NCBI GenBank assembly: GCA_035610365.1
Contig: CM069432.1
Span: 240,092,104-240,156,103 of the forward strand
Origin: Aquatica leii
Lineage: Eukaryota; Arthropoda; Insecta; Coleoptera; Lampyridae
Length of the DNA stretch: 64,000 bases
Direction: 5' to 3'
A program made the translations under genes and the position numbers. Below the pieces are notes generated by a model that was not told the origin of the DNA, made no database searches, and saw nothing but the letters and a program-made list of their open reading frames with translations. Below, piece by piece: positions 24,183 to 33,300 of this stretch. Positions within the stretch are counted from its first letter, which is position 1; every line of letters begins with the position of its first letter.

Positions 24183-24990
24183 TCAACGTGCAGCTCTCCT
24201 CTGGTGTATATTACAAAGTAGCACAAATCTTGTTTTATATAAATTTTTAATTTCAATAATTGCATCATTGTCAACTAATCCATTTAGAGAACATGCCAAG
24301 TAAGGAATACTTTTATCTATACCCAAACCACTTCTACAAACGGTTTTACCGCATTGTTTCTGAAATATAGAAATCGCCGTTTGTTCATTTTCTATTCTAA
24401 ACCTAGTGGCTTTGAAACCTGAAAAAGACGTATATGAAAGCGTTGAAATTATTTCTGCTGTGGAAGTTGTTCGTCTAAATTTGCAAATTTTTCTAAAATT
24501 AGATGCCGTTATTCTGTTTTTTCTTTCACTGTGCCAAGCATTGCAACCAGACTGTAAAATTGTATTTAGAAGTATCGCGTTTTTATCAGCTTGTTCTAAA
24601 CTATGTAAATATTTGTTGCGTTTTACTAAGCAGATCTCCTCATCAATGCCTGGAACAAACTCAGATGCTTCTGGTACGTAATACATATCACTAGTAGCAA
24701 ATGTTTTCCTTTTTAAGGATTTTCCTAAAATAAAACCAAGGTTTGACAAATATAAAGTTGTAAAAATTAATTTACCTTTCTGATGAGTTTCTTTCGCTTT
24801 TTTCTTCTTGCACAAAATGTTTCTAAGTGCAATCTGGGGGCATCTTTGGATAGTTCAGACAAGATTACTCTTATAAAATCTTTACAGGTATTATAAGAAA
24901 TTGCAGCTGCCATACACCTGGTTTCATATGACCCCTTTAATGAAAAATTAATTTATTTTCCCCCACAAACTTAGCAATTGGAGTCTCAGG
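24183..24990 (-). pseudogene. YqaJ-like (lambda-exonuclease fold) nuclease domain of an insect TE-like gene
   Basis: The frame from 24815 to 24183 reads GCNAWHSERKNRITASNFRK, then FRIENEQTAISIFQKQCG, then SIPYLACSLNGLVDNDAIIEI followed by K. This is the YqaJ viral-recombinase/lambda-exonuclease core: the conserved R-x-x-RITAS start, the G-x-x-NE helix and the final E-x-K. The position normally SPDG reads SLNG, losing a metal-binding Asp. Upstream, to ~24990, the frame continues in shifted pieces (FIRVILSELSKDAPRLHLE). With the Mutator-like domain upstream it forms a two-domain layout seen in TE-like genes of insects and cnidarians. Its role is unknown. Confidence 0.75.
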
Positions 24991-25428
24991 GGCGTTGGTA
25001 TCCACGTCGTGTCAGAGATTAACGGCGTTAATCGCAAGCCGTGCATTTATAATTTTAATTATTTCAAACAAGTCGCATGCTTGTAATTCAGACAATAAAT
25101 TTTCCTAAAAAAAATTAACAATACTTAGGTACTTGTACGTAATAGCAAATGCTAACCTCCTTTTCTTTTTTTTGCAAAAGTATTTGTCAGAATCAGTGTG
25201 ATCACCAAAAATATGTTTTGGTCCGTTTATAATGATTTTTTAACAGATTTACTGTGGAAGAAAAAGTTGGATTTGTTGGAAATTTATTTCTCTTGAAATA
25301 TCCGCTAATTTATTCAAATAATTTCTTCAAAGATGATTATGACATTCAATTTTTTCTATAAAAAACGTTGGTTTATATGGTGCTGCTGTCGTCAATTTTT
25401 TTTAAACACTACTATCGCCGTCGCCAAT

Positions 25429-26250
25429 GCTTCTAAGACAATTCGCCCCCCACAATTTGCATCCCACAATTCGCCCCTCACAATTCGCCCATGGACAATT
25501 CGCCCCCCACAATTCGCCCCTGGACAGTTCGCCCCGCACAATTCGCCAAGGACAATTCGTCCCCGCATTTAAAATTGTAAAAGAAGTCAAAACTAATCAC
25601 CGTTTAAAATTTATTTTATTTATTTATTTAATAATTACTTATGTAAATGTAAACCACAAAAATAACATTTATTTATTATGAAACTGTAAAAAAAATTTAA
25701 AAACTATTTTATTAAACATTTAAAAGGCAAGGGTATACGCGATTCCTCGCAAAAAATCCAAGGAATCTCTGTTTTGGTAATCTAAAACTACTCGTCTTAA
25801 GCGTTTAGCCACAGCACCATAAGTTTTCTGTTGCCTGGGTGCAGGTGCTCCGGCTCTAAATTGCTTTAACTATTAAAGCTGTAATTTACTCAAAAGTAGG
25901 TAGGTAATAAAAAACTATTTCTTTTAATTTGATTGCTTAGTAAGTATTTCAATATTTTTTGTAAAGTTGTTAATTTCTATTATTATAAATACTATTAAAA
26001 TTAACTTTTACCCTTTTTTCGTCTTTTTTCTTTTTATATCATCATACTTTAGTTGTGTATAGAGTGAGTAATTTTTGTTATCTTGGTTTGATAATAAGTC
26101 ATTATTAAATAAATAAATAAAATAAATTTTAAACGGTGATTAGTTTTGACTTCTTTTACAATTGTAAATGCGGGGGCAAACTGTCCGGGAGCAAATTGTG
26201 CGGGGCGAATTGTCCAGGGGCAAATTGTGGGGGGTGAATTGTCCGAAACC
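25429..26250. mobile_element. Non-autonomous MULE with TIRs built from ACAATTCGCCCC repeats
   Basis: An 822-bp insertion is flanked by an exact 10-bp direct repeat CGTCGCCAAT (25419-25428 and 26251-26260). The left end reads GCTTCTAAGACAATTCGCCC; the reverse complement of the right end reads GGTTTCGGACAATTCACCCC. Each terminal repeat is a run of 5-8 variant units of roughly GGACAATTCGCCCC, followed by a shared ~60 bp inverted segment (AAATTGTAAAAGAAGTCAAA and onward). A 9-10 bp duplication and the transposase scrap inside identify it as Mutator-like. The GC-rich arrays stand out from the AT-rich surroundings. Confidence 0.88.
25720..25860 (-). pseudogene. C-terminal 46 codons of a MULE transposase
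   Basis: An open minus-strand segment reads RAGAPAPRQQKTYGAVAKRL, then VLDYQNRDSLDFLRGIAYTL and AF before a TAA at 25722-25720. The Y-x-N-R-(6)-FLRGIA ending is typical of insect MULE (FLYWCH-type) transposase C-termini. The rest of the gene is missing, so the element is an internal-deletion derivative that keeps the very end of its coding region. Confidence 0.7.
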
Positions 26251-27570
26251 CGTCGCCAATTACTGTGCCGTAAATCAAATTGTGCATTTGTAAAGATTTC
26301 TCAAACCCTTCGCAAATGATCTACATCCATTGCAGTACGACTGCCATCCCAATTTTTGTAGCATTTATGGTCTTTTGCTGTATCACAGGACCTTACGCAC
26401 ACATAGCAGTACTTATTTCGAAGAACCATGTACAACATCTTCTTTGTTTTGGCACCTATAATTCATGCCTGTAAATACAAAAACACTAATTAAGGTGTTT
26501 AACAATTAATTACGTAACATTCTTACAACTCCAGAAGTGTTATAGTTTCTCTGGTATGAACATTTAGTCAACAATAACTAATATTACCGGTACACTATCA
26601 ATAGTAACATTTTCTGACTGTATTGCTAAAAGCGCTTCTTCTTTGCTACCATTTATCAAAAATTCATTATTTTTCGTTTTTACAAAAATAAGGTTTAAAT
26701 CAAAGAAAGAACCATCGTGTCCTAAAAAGATCATATAAACAGATTAATATTTGTAAAAACTTTAGTTTTCATATTTCTTTTTATGTTTTAATGATTTCAG
26801 CTGACTAAAAAAGTAAGATATGTTTAACTCGTTGAGCAGTAAAGCTAAATGAAGAATTATTTCCTTTATCGGTTTCAGAGTAAAGTAATTAATAATTTGT
26901 ATTTTCATTTTAATCGGTGTTATTGTGATCTGAGTACCGACTATTATCGTGTAACTCATTACTCAAGTACTCATTACCAATATCAGAAAAATCTTGTGGT
27001 CAGTGTCAAAAATTGATCAAGAATCCCAAATTCTATCAAATGCACCTTGTAAGAAGGGATCTTCAAACATGTTACCTAGTTCTATAATACTCCCTTGAGT
27101 ACTGATATTGGAATCGATGGACATTCGATTTCCATCCATGTTTTTTATTGCAAGGACTAGTCGCAACATTTTTGCAATACTGTAACAGCTTTCCATCTCT
27201 TAATAAAACAAAATAAATATTGTTATGAGTTTATAGAAATATAAATACGCAGAAGTATTTTATAAAAACGTTGAAATAGTACTTACTTTTGAGAAAGTTT
27301 TTTCAAGAGCATTTTTTTGCTTATTCCGTTTTTGCTATTATAATTAAGGTGAGGTGAGTGTTTGATTGTTTGTCCGCAAAATTTAAAACTTTGTAATCGA
27401 TTTTTCGATCATTTCTACTGCACTAATCACGGTAGAATTTTTTGGACATGTGCATTATCGATGACAATACAAAATTTAAGCATAAAAAAAAATAAAACTT
27501 TTGCCGTAACTTGAAGATTTCTAATCTACGACAGTTGTTTAAGCTATGTAAGTAGGGCAAGGTTTTAAAC

Positions 27571-27768
27571 TGTTTTTTTAAAAAACCACTTTTTTCACGT
27601 GGACTAAAAATAGAAATTAACTTTTCTACAACTTAAAAACGTGGGCGCATTTAAATGTATTTTCTGAAATTATATAAGTTCTTATAAATGCGCCCACGTT
27701 TTAAGTTGAAAAAAAGTTATTTTCTACTTTTTAGTCCACGGAAAAACGTGTTTTTTTCAAAAAAACTT
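27571..27768. repeat. Imperfect palindrome, ~85-bp arms
   Basis: The left arm (27571-27653) and right arm (27683-27768) pair through ACGTGGACTAAAAA / TTTTTAGTCCACG and AACTTAAAAACGTGGGCGCA / its inverse. About 30 nt of loop lies between. No gene lies inside. It resembles a palindromic MITE; its outer ends could not be set. Confidence 0.75.
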
Positions 27769-28050
27769 TTTTCTTCTTCTCCTTTTTTCATATAAAGAAG
27801 CGTTGCAAAAGATTTCATGAAAAAATCTAACCAAAATTTTAGAGAATTTTAAAAAGGAAAAAACTAATAATGGGTAATTTTGTTTCTATAAGTATTAAAA
27901 CATTTTTGTTATTATTTTCCGACATTAGGAGTAAGAGTAAAGTTTTTCTTTTCTACAAAAATAATTTCTATCTGATAACAATGGGAAGAACATTAAGTCA
28001 ACGTGAATCTACTTTGGAAGAAATATTACTTTCACTAATATTGTTATTAA

Positions 28051-29411
28051 CCCGCAACCTGACACAAGGAGTCTGTCAGACTTCTTTAATTCTCTCAAGC
28101 GTGATATTTAAAAAACTAATTGATTTTAAGCTTCGCGCCACCAGATACCTTTCTCGTATTAAATGATCTTCATGTAGACGAGCGGGCGTCAGTCTGTACT
28201 TCATTGTGCTAGAGTTAGAACGGTTAGATCGTTGTTTGTATCTAGCGCACTCAACGGGACTCCACGTGTCGGTTTATCTTATTTGGCGAAAATTTTGTAA
28301 ATTTTTTGTGCTTAGTGTATTTTTTGTCAATTACATTCTAAGGATATGAAAAGAATATATCTACCATCAATGATGTATCCGAATCGTTTTACTTTTATGG
28401 ACGCGAGAAAACCAATAAAACTAAATGGTAAGAATAAATATTGTTCTACTACTTCGTCACAATTATTCTGTAGAAAAACGTTTGTAGCCCTAACCTTTGA
28501 TGTTCATAATTACATAGTACACTCTAAATCTGTTTTCAGGTCATCTGCAGAGCCACCACAAAAAAGTAGAACACGTAGCCACAACACTATAAGAAGTTTA
28601 CCTGGACTCAAAGCAGCAGCAAAACAATTAGGCACCAATTCAGCACCTGAAAACGTATGGCGCTTATTGTTCTCTGACGCGCCTAAAAAAAAAGCAGTAA
28701 TAGATACAGCGCAAACGTTAATTTTCGTGATCTGGGTATTATCGAGTTTTACGCTTTTTTGAGGCTGTTTTTTTACAATGAAGTATTTAAAAACTCAAAA
28801 GAATCTTTGTACAGTTTCTATGCAACAGTTGGTTCAGGCAGAGACATTTTCCGAACGACCATGAACAGACGCCGGTTTGAAATAATATTATCATGTCTCA
28901 GATTTGATGATCCATCTACTAGAGAAGAAAGAAAAGCGGATCTCAGTGCTCCGATTAAAAAATTAAATGAGCCATTTACCTGCCGCAATAAAAGTTAAAA
29001 TTTGCGACATTTTAAAAATTCCATTCCCGAATAATACCAATTTTGAAGCAACTGAAGAGACATTGACTGTTAGAAAATATTGCAAGTTATGTCCACCAAG
29101 AATTAAAAAGAAGATGGCATATTTATGTACTAGTTGTAAAACCCATTTGTTTAAGGCATTCCAGAAAAATATGTCAAAAATATGTTCAGGAATAATCAAA
29201 GCGATTTGTAATTGTTTATATTTTTGTATTTTCTTTACTTAAATAACAAATATACTTGTTTTTTTCTTTTAAATTTGGCTAGTGTGTATATTAATTTAGT
29301 ATACTTAATTAAATTTAAAAAATATTTAATCAAAACGTGGTTAAACGTCGGAGTCTCTCAGACTCCAGGTGTCATTTAACGTAACAAAATGTAGATGTGT
29401 CAGGTTAAGGG
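28051..29411 (+). mobile_element. piggyBac transposon with complete ends and internal deletion
   Basis: The left end is TTAA|CCCGCAACCTGACACA; the reverse complement of the right end is TTAG|CCCTTAACCTGACACA. The TTAA target duplication is therefore intact on the left and carries one change on the right (CTAA on the plus strand). Both ends have a subterminal self-complementary box: GAGTCTGTCAGACT at ~28071 and GGAGTCTCTCAGACTCC at ~29351. The element is 1,361 bp, about half an autonomous piggyBac, because the middle of the transposase gene is gone. Confidence 0.87.
28346..29182 (+). pseudogene. Internally deleted piggyBac transposase
   Basis: A first segment (28346-~28427, MKRIYLPSMMYPNRFTFM) can be spliced at GGTAAGAA to an acceptor TTTTCAG (~28540). 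It continues PPQKSRTRSHNTIRSLPGLK and SAPENVWRLLF. The next frame (28759-28990) gives SKESLYSFYATVGSGRDIFR and RFEIILSCLRFDDPSTREER, the N-terminal region of piggyBac transposases. It then jumps directly to the C-terminal zinc-binding tail (~29060-29160: VRKYCKLCPPRIKKKMAYLC, TSC). The whole DDD catalytic core is missing. It could at most encode a DNA-binding relic. Confidence 0.82.
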
Positions 29412-29439
29412 CTAAACATTATTTTTAGCCACAACAAAT

Positions 29440-30265
29440 TAGGCGATGGATACGTCAGGCAAATGACAACGATTTTGCTTGCCTATTACAAACGTTGCTA
29501 GCAGGCTGGAACAAAGCCACTACTCCTCTAACGGACCGAGAAATTATTGTAGCAGCACGTGAATCACCATTTACAACCCGGGAAAAGCTCAGAGAGAGGC
29601 TAAATTTGAATTGTTCTACCTGCACCATCGGCCAGAGATTAAATGATGGTGGTTTACATGCTATTCCTGCCATAAAATCATGACTGGACCATTACAATAT
29701 TTTCGGACGAAGAAGCTTCAGTTAAGCTTTGGAGACCTGTCGGGACAAGATACAATTCCCAATACGTCCGGAGTCAAAATCAAAACGGTAGACTTACTTT
29801 GGGTTACTAAGGTTGGATTTCTCATCACGGGCCAGGAGAACTCGTACGGACTCCAAGATGATGTACCGCAGTTGATTACATGAGCATCTTGGAAGATGTC
29901 CTTATTCCTAGTGTTCGCACCGTTTATCATCAAGAAGAATTGCAGGTAAAAACTTTAGTGCAAGATAATGCTCTTATCTATACAGCACAAATTGTATAAG
30001 AATCGTTTGAAGATAGGGGTGACCTCTTCTGACCTCAACCCTAATCAGAATATGTAGTCAGCAATAATTAGAAATCGGATGAAGGACATGAATAGACCAA
30101 TTCGAAATGAGATAAAATTAAACGGAATGTGACAGAAGTATAGGAACGGTTCCGTGGACAAAGCTTCTGCCAAGATCTTGTCAATTCATTGCAGCAGCAA
30201 CAAACATTATTATTAAAATTTATTGTTGTTACTATCGTTATTAATACTTTTGAACTAGATGTTTT
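29440..30265 (+). pseudogene. Tc1/mariner-type transposase remnant
   Basis: Bases 29495-29680 encode a helix-turn-helix region: TPLTDREIIVAARESPFTTR, then LNLNCSTCTIGQRLNDGGLH. Further frames give ISHHGPGELVRTP, YMSILEDVLIPSVRTVYHQE, then LVQDNALIYTAQIV (second catalytic Asp) and DLNPNQNM, where the third acidic residue is Gln. At least four frame changes occur. TIRs were not found. Confidence 0.8.
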
Positions 30266-30364
30266 TAAAGTAAAATACACCGAGCTGTTTATTATTATTT
30301 TTCTGCTTATATTAAACTTGCGTATTTTGATATTGTTAATGATTTCTTTGTTTTTGTTTATTCG

Positions 30365-30606
30365 CTAGAAAACATGCATGTTTGTTGCGTGATTTTTTAA
30401 TGATATCAGCAATACTTCCCTGATAGCCACGTTTAACAGACTTTCTTTTATGTTTATTACGTTAAGTGTCCAGGAATCAACTGCATAGCGCAACATGGAA
30501 AAGATGTAGCATCTCAGCATGTGAGTTTTGGTGTCGATGTGTAGATCGTGGCATTTGGATATATTTCTCATGTTGTTAAACGCTGTTTGTGCTTTACCGA
30601 TTTATT
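30365..30606 (-). pseudogene. Non-LTR (RTE-like) reverse transcriptase C-terminal scrap
   Basis: Minus-strand translation gives GKAQTAFNNMRNISKCHDLH, then TKTHMLRCYIFSMLRYAVDS and WTLNVINIK. This matches the region just after the RT fingers in RTE-type LINEs (family pattern RMLRCYVFSVLLYGVETWTL). About 80 residues remain. The cut ends suggest a 5'-truncated, decayed copy. Confidence 0.75.
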
Positions 30607-31690
30607 ATTCTTATACTTTTGTATCTTTTTAATATTTTTTCTTAAATTTTGCTCATTATACCTACACTACTTTTGTTATTACCTTAAAAAAATTAACATA
30701 AATTTGTAAGTAATGTAAAGTTTAATTATAATTTCGTTGTTGCTAATTTTTATGAACTACATAGTTGTTGAAAATGTATTGTTTATAATAATTAAAACTT
30801 GTGTTTTACTTATGTTACATGCAGTTAACGTAAGGTCAGTAATACAAAAGTTGAAATGTAAAAATGTAACTTAACTTTTGATTTAAAAATGAAGACAAAA
30901 AATTTAATATAAATTAATTAGTAATGGGTTTTATACCGCGCTTTTACATTACTGTCCTGTTTAAATATGTAACAGATAACAAACAAAACGAAAATCGTGA
31001 CAACTATCTAGCATCTATTTTACTGCAGAAAATATTTATCTGTCATTGGCTAGTATGTGACGAGTACTTGTATAATCGAGATAAAACCGAAAACAAAAAT
31101 GCAACGTAAACACAATTATGGAATATCTAAGAAATAAGACAGAAGCAGTTAATGTATTGTTGGTTGCCTTACAGAGGGTCATTATTTTTGTCACTGATTG
31201 TACATAAAGCGATATGGTTTCTTCCCTATCAGAACCTTTAAGTCGATAAAAAACTAAAAAACAAACAAAAATGTTTAATATACTATTTTGAACAGTTTAA
31301 TTGACATAAGTTGGTTTATACAAATGTAGATAGTAACAAAAAATATACTATATACTATTATACTATAGACATTACAAAAATTATAAAAAATGGGATTTGT
31401 AAAAGGTATATGCTTTATAAAACTCGTTTTACAAAGATTAATATAATATTATATATATTATTTTTAACAACTAAAAAAAATATATTATAAACATTTTAAA
31501 TATAAAATTTATCTACTGAAAACAATGTAGATTTCTACTTAAAAATTCAACAGGAAAAATAAACTGTTTTTAGAAGTCATTTTTGCAATAATAAAAAATA
31601 AATAATCGAGATTTAAATTAAATAAAAACAATAATCTAATTTTGAATTTTCATGTATAGCTGCTTTACAAATTATTTTCGCAATTGATAT

Positions 31691-32092
31691 TTAACAATCA
31701 TCGAGCCACTCTTTCATTACAGTAATCTTTTTCAACGCTAAATCGACAAAAGACCAAACCATATTTACAATCGTAACTAAAGGTTTTGCAAATACGAACG
31801 AAAAGGTTTTTTTAATAGGACAAAATATAAAGGACAAAGAAAAAATATTACTGTTTAGAAACCTTGCTCCTTTCTCTTCTCTTATTGCACGAGTACTTCG
31901 GCGAACTTGTGAATATGGTAAAAATTCATTCAAGACGCCCTGCGCAGGTAACATAACCGAGTTATCTGTAACTACAACAAGAATAATTTTTGTCGTGGTT
32001 AAAAATACATACTTACATTTATTAGTTGCCAATAAAGCATTGAAGAAAAGCAAAATTACAGCAAGATTAACCAAAACAATTTTTAAAAGCAT
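31691..32092 (-). CDS. Putative small secreted protein, two exons
   Basis: Exon 1 (32092-32017) starts MLLKIVLVNLAVILLFFNAL and LATNK: a short basic start, a hydrophobic core and a small-residue end, i.e. a good signal peptide. A GTAAGT donor (32016-32011) pairs with an acceptor ending TTGTAG (31974-31972) or, 6 nt further, TACAG. This gives an intron of 45 or 51 nt and keeps frame either way. Exon 2 encodes DNSVMLPAQGVLNEFLPYSQ, a basic RRSTRAIREEKG stretch (possible processing site) and a hydrophobic, Lys-containing tail ending KEWLDDC. Predicted length is 116-118 aa with two Cys in the mature part. TATATAAA lies 52-59 nt upstream of the ATG. I recognise no family. Without splicing the frame is also open, so a chance ORF cannot be excluded. 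Confidence 0.45.
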   Translation of the reverse strand: MLLKIVLVNLAVILLFFNALLATNKCKYVFLTTTKIILVVVTDNSVMLPAQGVLNEFLPYSQVRRSTRAIREEKGARFLNSNIFSLSFIFCPIKKTFSFVFAKPLVTIVNMVWSFVDLALKKITVMKEWLDDC

Positions 32093-32143
32093 TTCGAATG
32101 CATGAATTATGTATAAACTAATAAATGCATCATTACAAGCTAG

Positions 32144-32151
32144 TTTATATA
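32144..32151 (-). promoter_or_regulatory. TATA box candidate for the small secreted-protein gene
   Basis: The minus strand reads GTATATAAACTAG, placing a transcription start near 32115 if spacing is usual, and so a 5' UTR of about 25 nt. Such strings are common in AT-rich DNA; only the position relative to the signal-peptide ATG gives it weight. Confidence 0.35.
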
Positions 32152-32793
32152 CTACAATAGATAATACATATACAAACATTTAAAACAATCTGTTTTATCT
32201 AGTTTTTTATTGTTCAATTATTTTATGTATTTGAGGAATAATTATAAAGAATGAATAGTCGCACCTTTTATGCTGAATCAAATAACACAAGCCGACAGCT
32301 TTACGACTGCAATAAATTCTGAACAATTATTGGAAAATTAACTAATCGTAAGTGAAATACATGAGTACTTAAATTTGTTAAAACTTAGATGAAACAACGT
32401 TATCTAAGGATTATAAATCATGACATAGTGATATTTTAAATTTCTGAAACTACTAAAAATTTACTGTGTCTTATATTTTCTTTAAATATTAAAACAAAAT
32501 ACAAAATTTTTATTTATTATAATTTTAATTTCATTAATGATAAATTGCAATAGGCGAATAGCTTTTCTAGACAAAAAAGTGTCTGCCTTGGCAAATAGAT
32601 TTTTTTCTTCAGCAATTGTTTAACGACTGTGCAGATACCATTAGACCAGGCAAATAGTATCTACCCATGCATCTATTAAGCAAATAGATTAATTAAACTA
32701 AAATAAAAATGGTTAATGGTGTTTTATTAACTTACGATGCGTACGTAGCGAATATAAACGAAAAGACGTCTTCTCTCAAAACAAAATAAAAAA

Positions 32794-32917
32794 CAGCCAT
32801 TCCATTTTAAATCAGCCAAAAAATGGTATCACGGAAGATGGGTCTCAAATGTTACAGAAACAGCAACATTTGAGACTTAACTTCCGAATAAGTGGCTGAA
32901 TTCACGTGGAATGGCTG
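32794..32917. repeat. 124-bp hairpin-forming palindrome
   Basis: The outer arms CAGCCATTCCA / TGGAATGGCTG and inner arms GGTCTCAAATGTT / AACATTTGAGACT pair around an 11-nt loop, with additional pairing of TCAGCCA / TGGCTGA. The form suits a short palindromic MITE or a folded small-RNA precursor. Confidence 0.8.
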
Positions 32918-32975
32918 AGAATAAATATTTAAAAATTTTGAAACAAAACCACATTATATCCTGGAAATCCCACAT

Positions 32976-33300
32976 TTATTTATTTTGGCAGGTATTGCTA
33001 TAATGGCATCTACTGTTGCACAAATTTCTAACCTTGAAACAGGCATATCGTTTAGTATAGCACTGGGTTTTTGAAGGATAACCTTGACATTTTGAAAATC
33101 TTGAAAACATACTCTGTTGCCGCCGCATGCTCCTTTTAAGGAAATAATGTAATATTAGGAATATCAATATAATTAATACTAAATGACGACGCAGGTGTTA
33201 TGTCACTTCTAGTCAGCCAGTTTCTTAAAAACCCAGTTTTGGTGTCAATACGGTAAACATCATTTTTCTTTTCAATTAAAATTCCTTCTACTTTTTTTGA
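32976..33300 (-). pseudogene. C-terminal end of a KRBA2/Ginger-like integrase
   Basis: Minus-strand translation from ~33300 reads VEGILIEKKNDVYRIDTKTG, then FLRNWLTRSDI and INYIDIPNITL. After a frameshift it gives the Cys-rich end FKVRNLCNSRCHYSNTCQNK and stop at 32976. The CNSRCH-x-S-x-x-C-x-NK ending and the YRIGT-K-G-like block are the tail of integrase-type proteins related to KRAB-A-domain-containing 2 and Ginger transposons. The integrase core itself was not found upstream. Confidence 0.7.

Larger units (their letters stand above)
25230..26725 (-). pseudogene. Mutator-like transposase domain, interrupted by a MULE-derived insertion
   Basis: Minus-strand translation from ~26725 gives NGSKEEALLAIQSENVTIDS. 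At 26440-26310 it gives LRNKYCYVCVRSCDTAKDH and CYKNWDGSRTAMDVDHL (a Cys/His metal-binding box). Then comes CEGFEKSLQMHNLIYGTVIG at ~26305-26255. After a clean 822-bp insertion it resumes with GDGDSSV, then KPTFFIEKIECHNHL and RNYLNKLADIS at ~25435-25290. This order matches the Mutator-like transposase domain found in many insect and cnidarian genes that also carry YqaJ. Frameshifts at ~26690 and ~26310 and several stops mean it is dead. Confidence 0.78.

Noticed and set aside
24770-24810. Hammerhead ribozyme at CTGATGAG
   Set aside because: Only the CUGAUGAG half is present; no GAAA at a workable distance with a stem II.
25333-25590. Pro/Arg/Asn-rich or Gly/Trp-rich repeat protein
   Set aside because: Produced by translating the ACAATTCGCCCC arrays of the MULE terminal repeat; not a gene.
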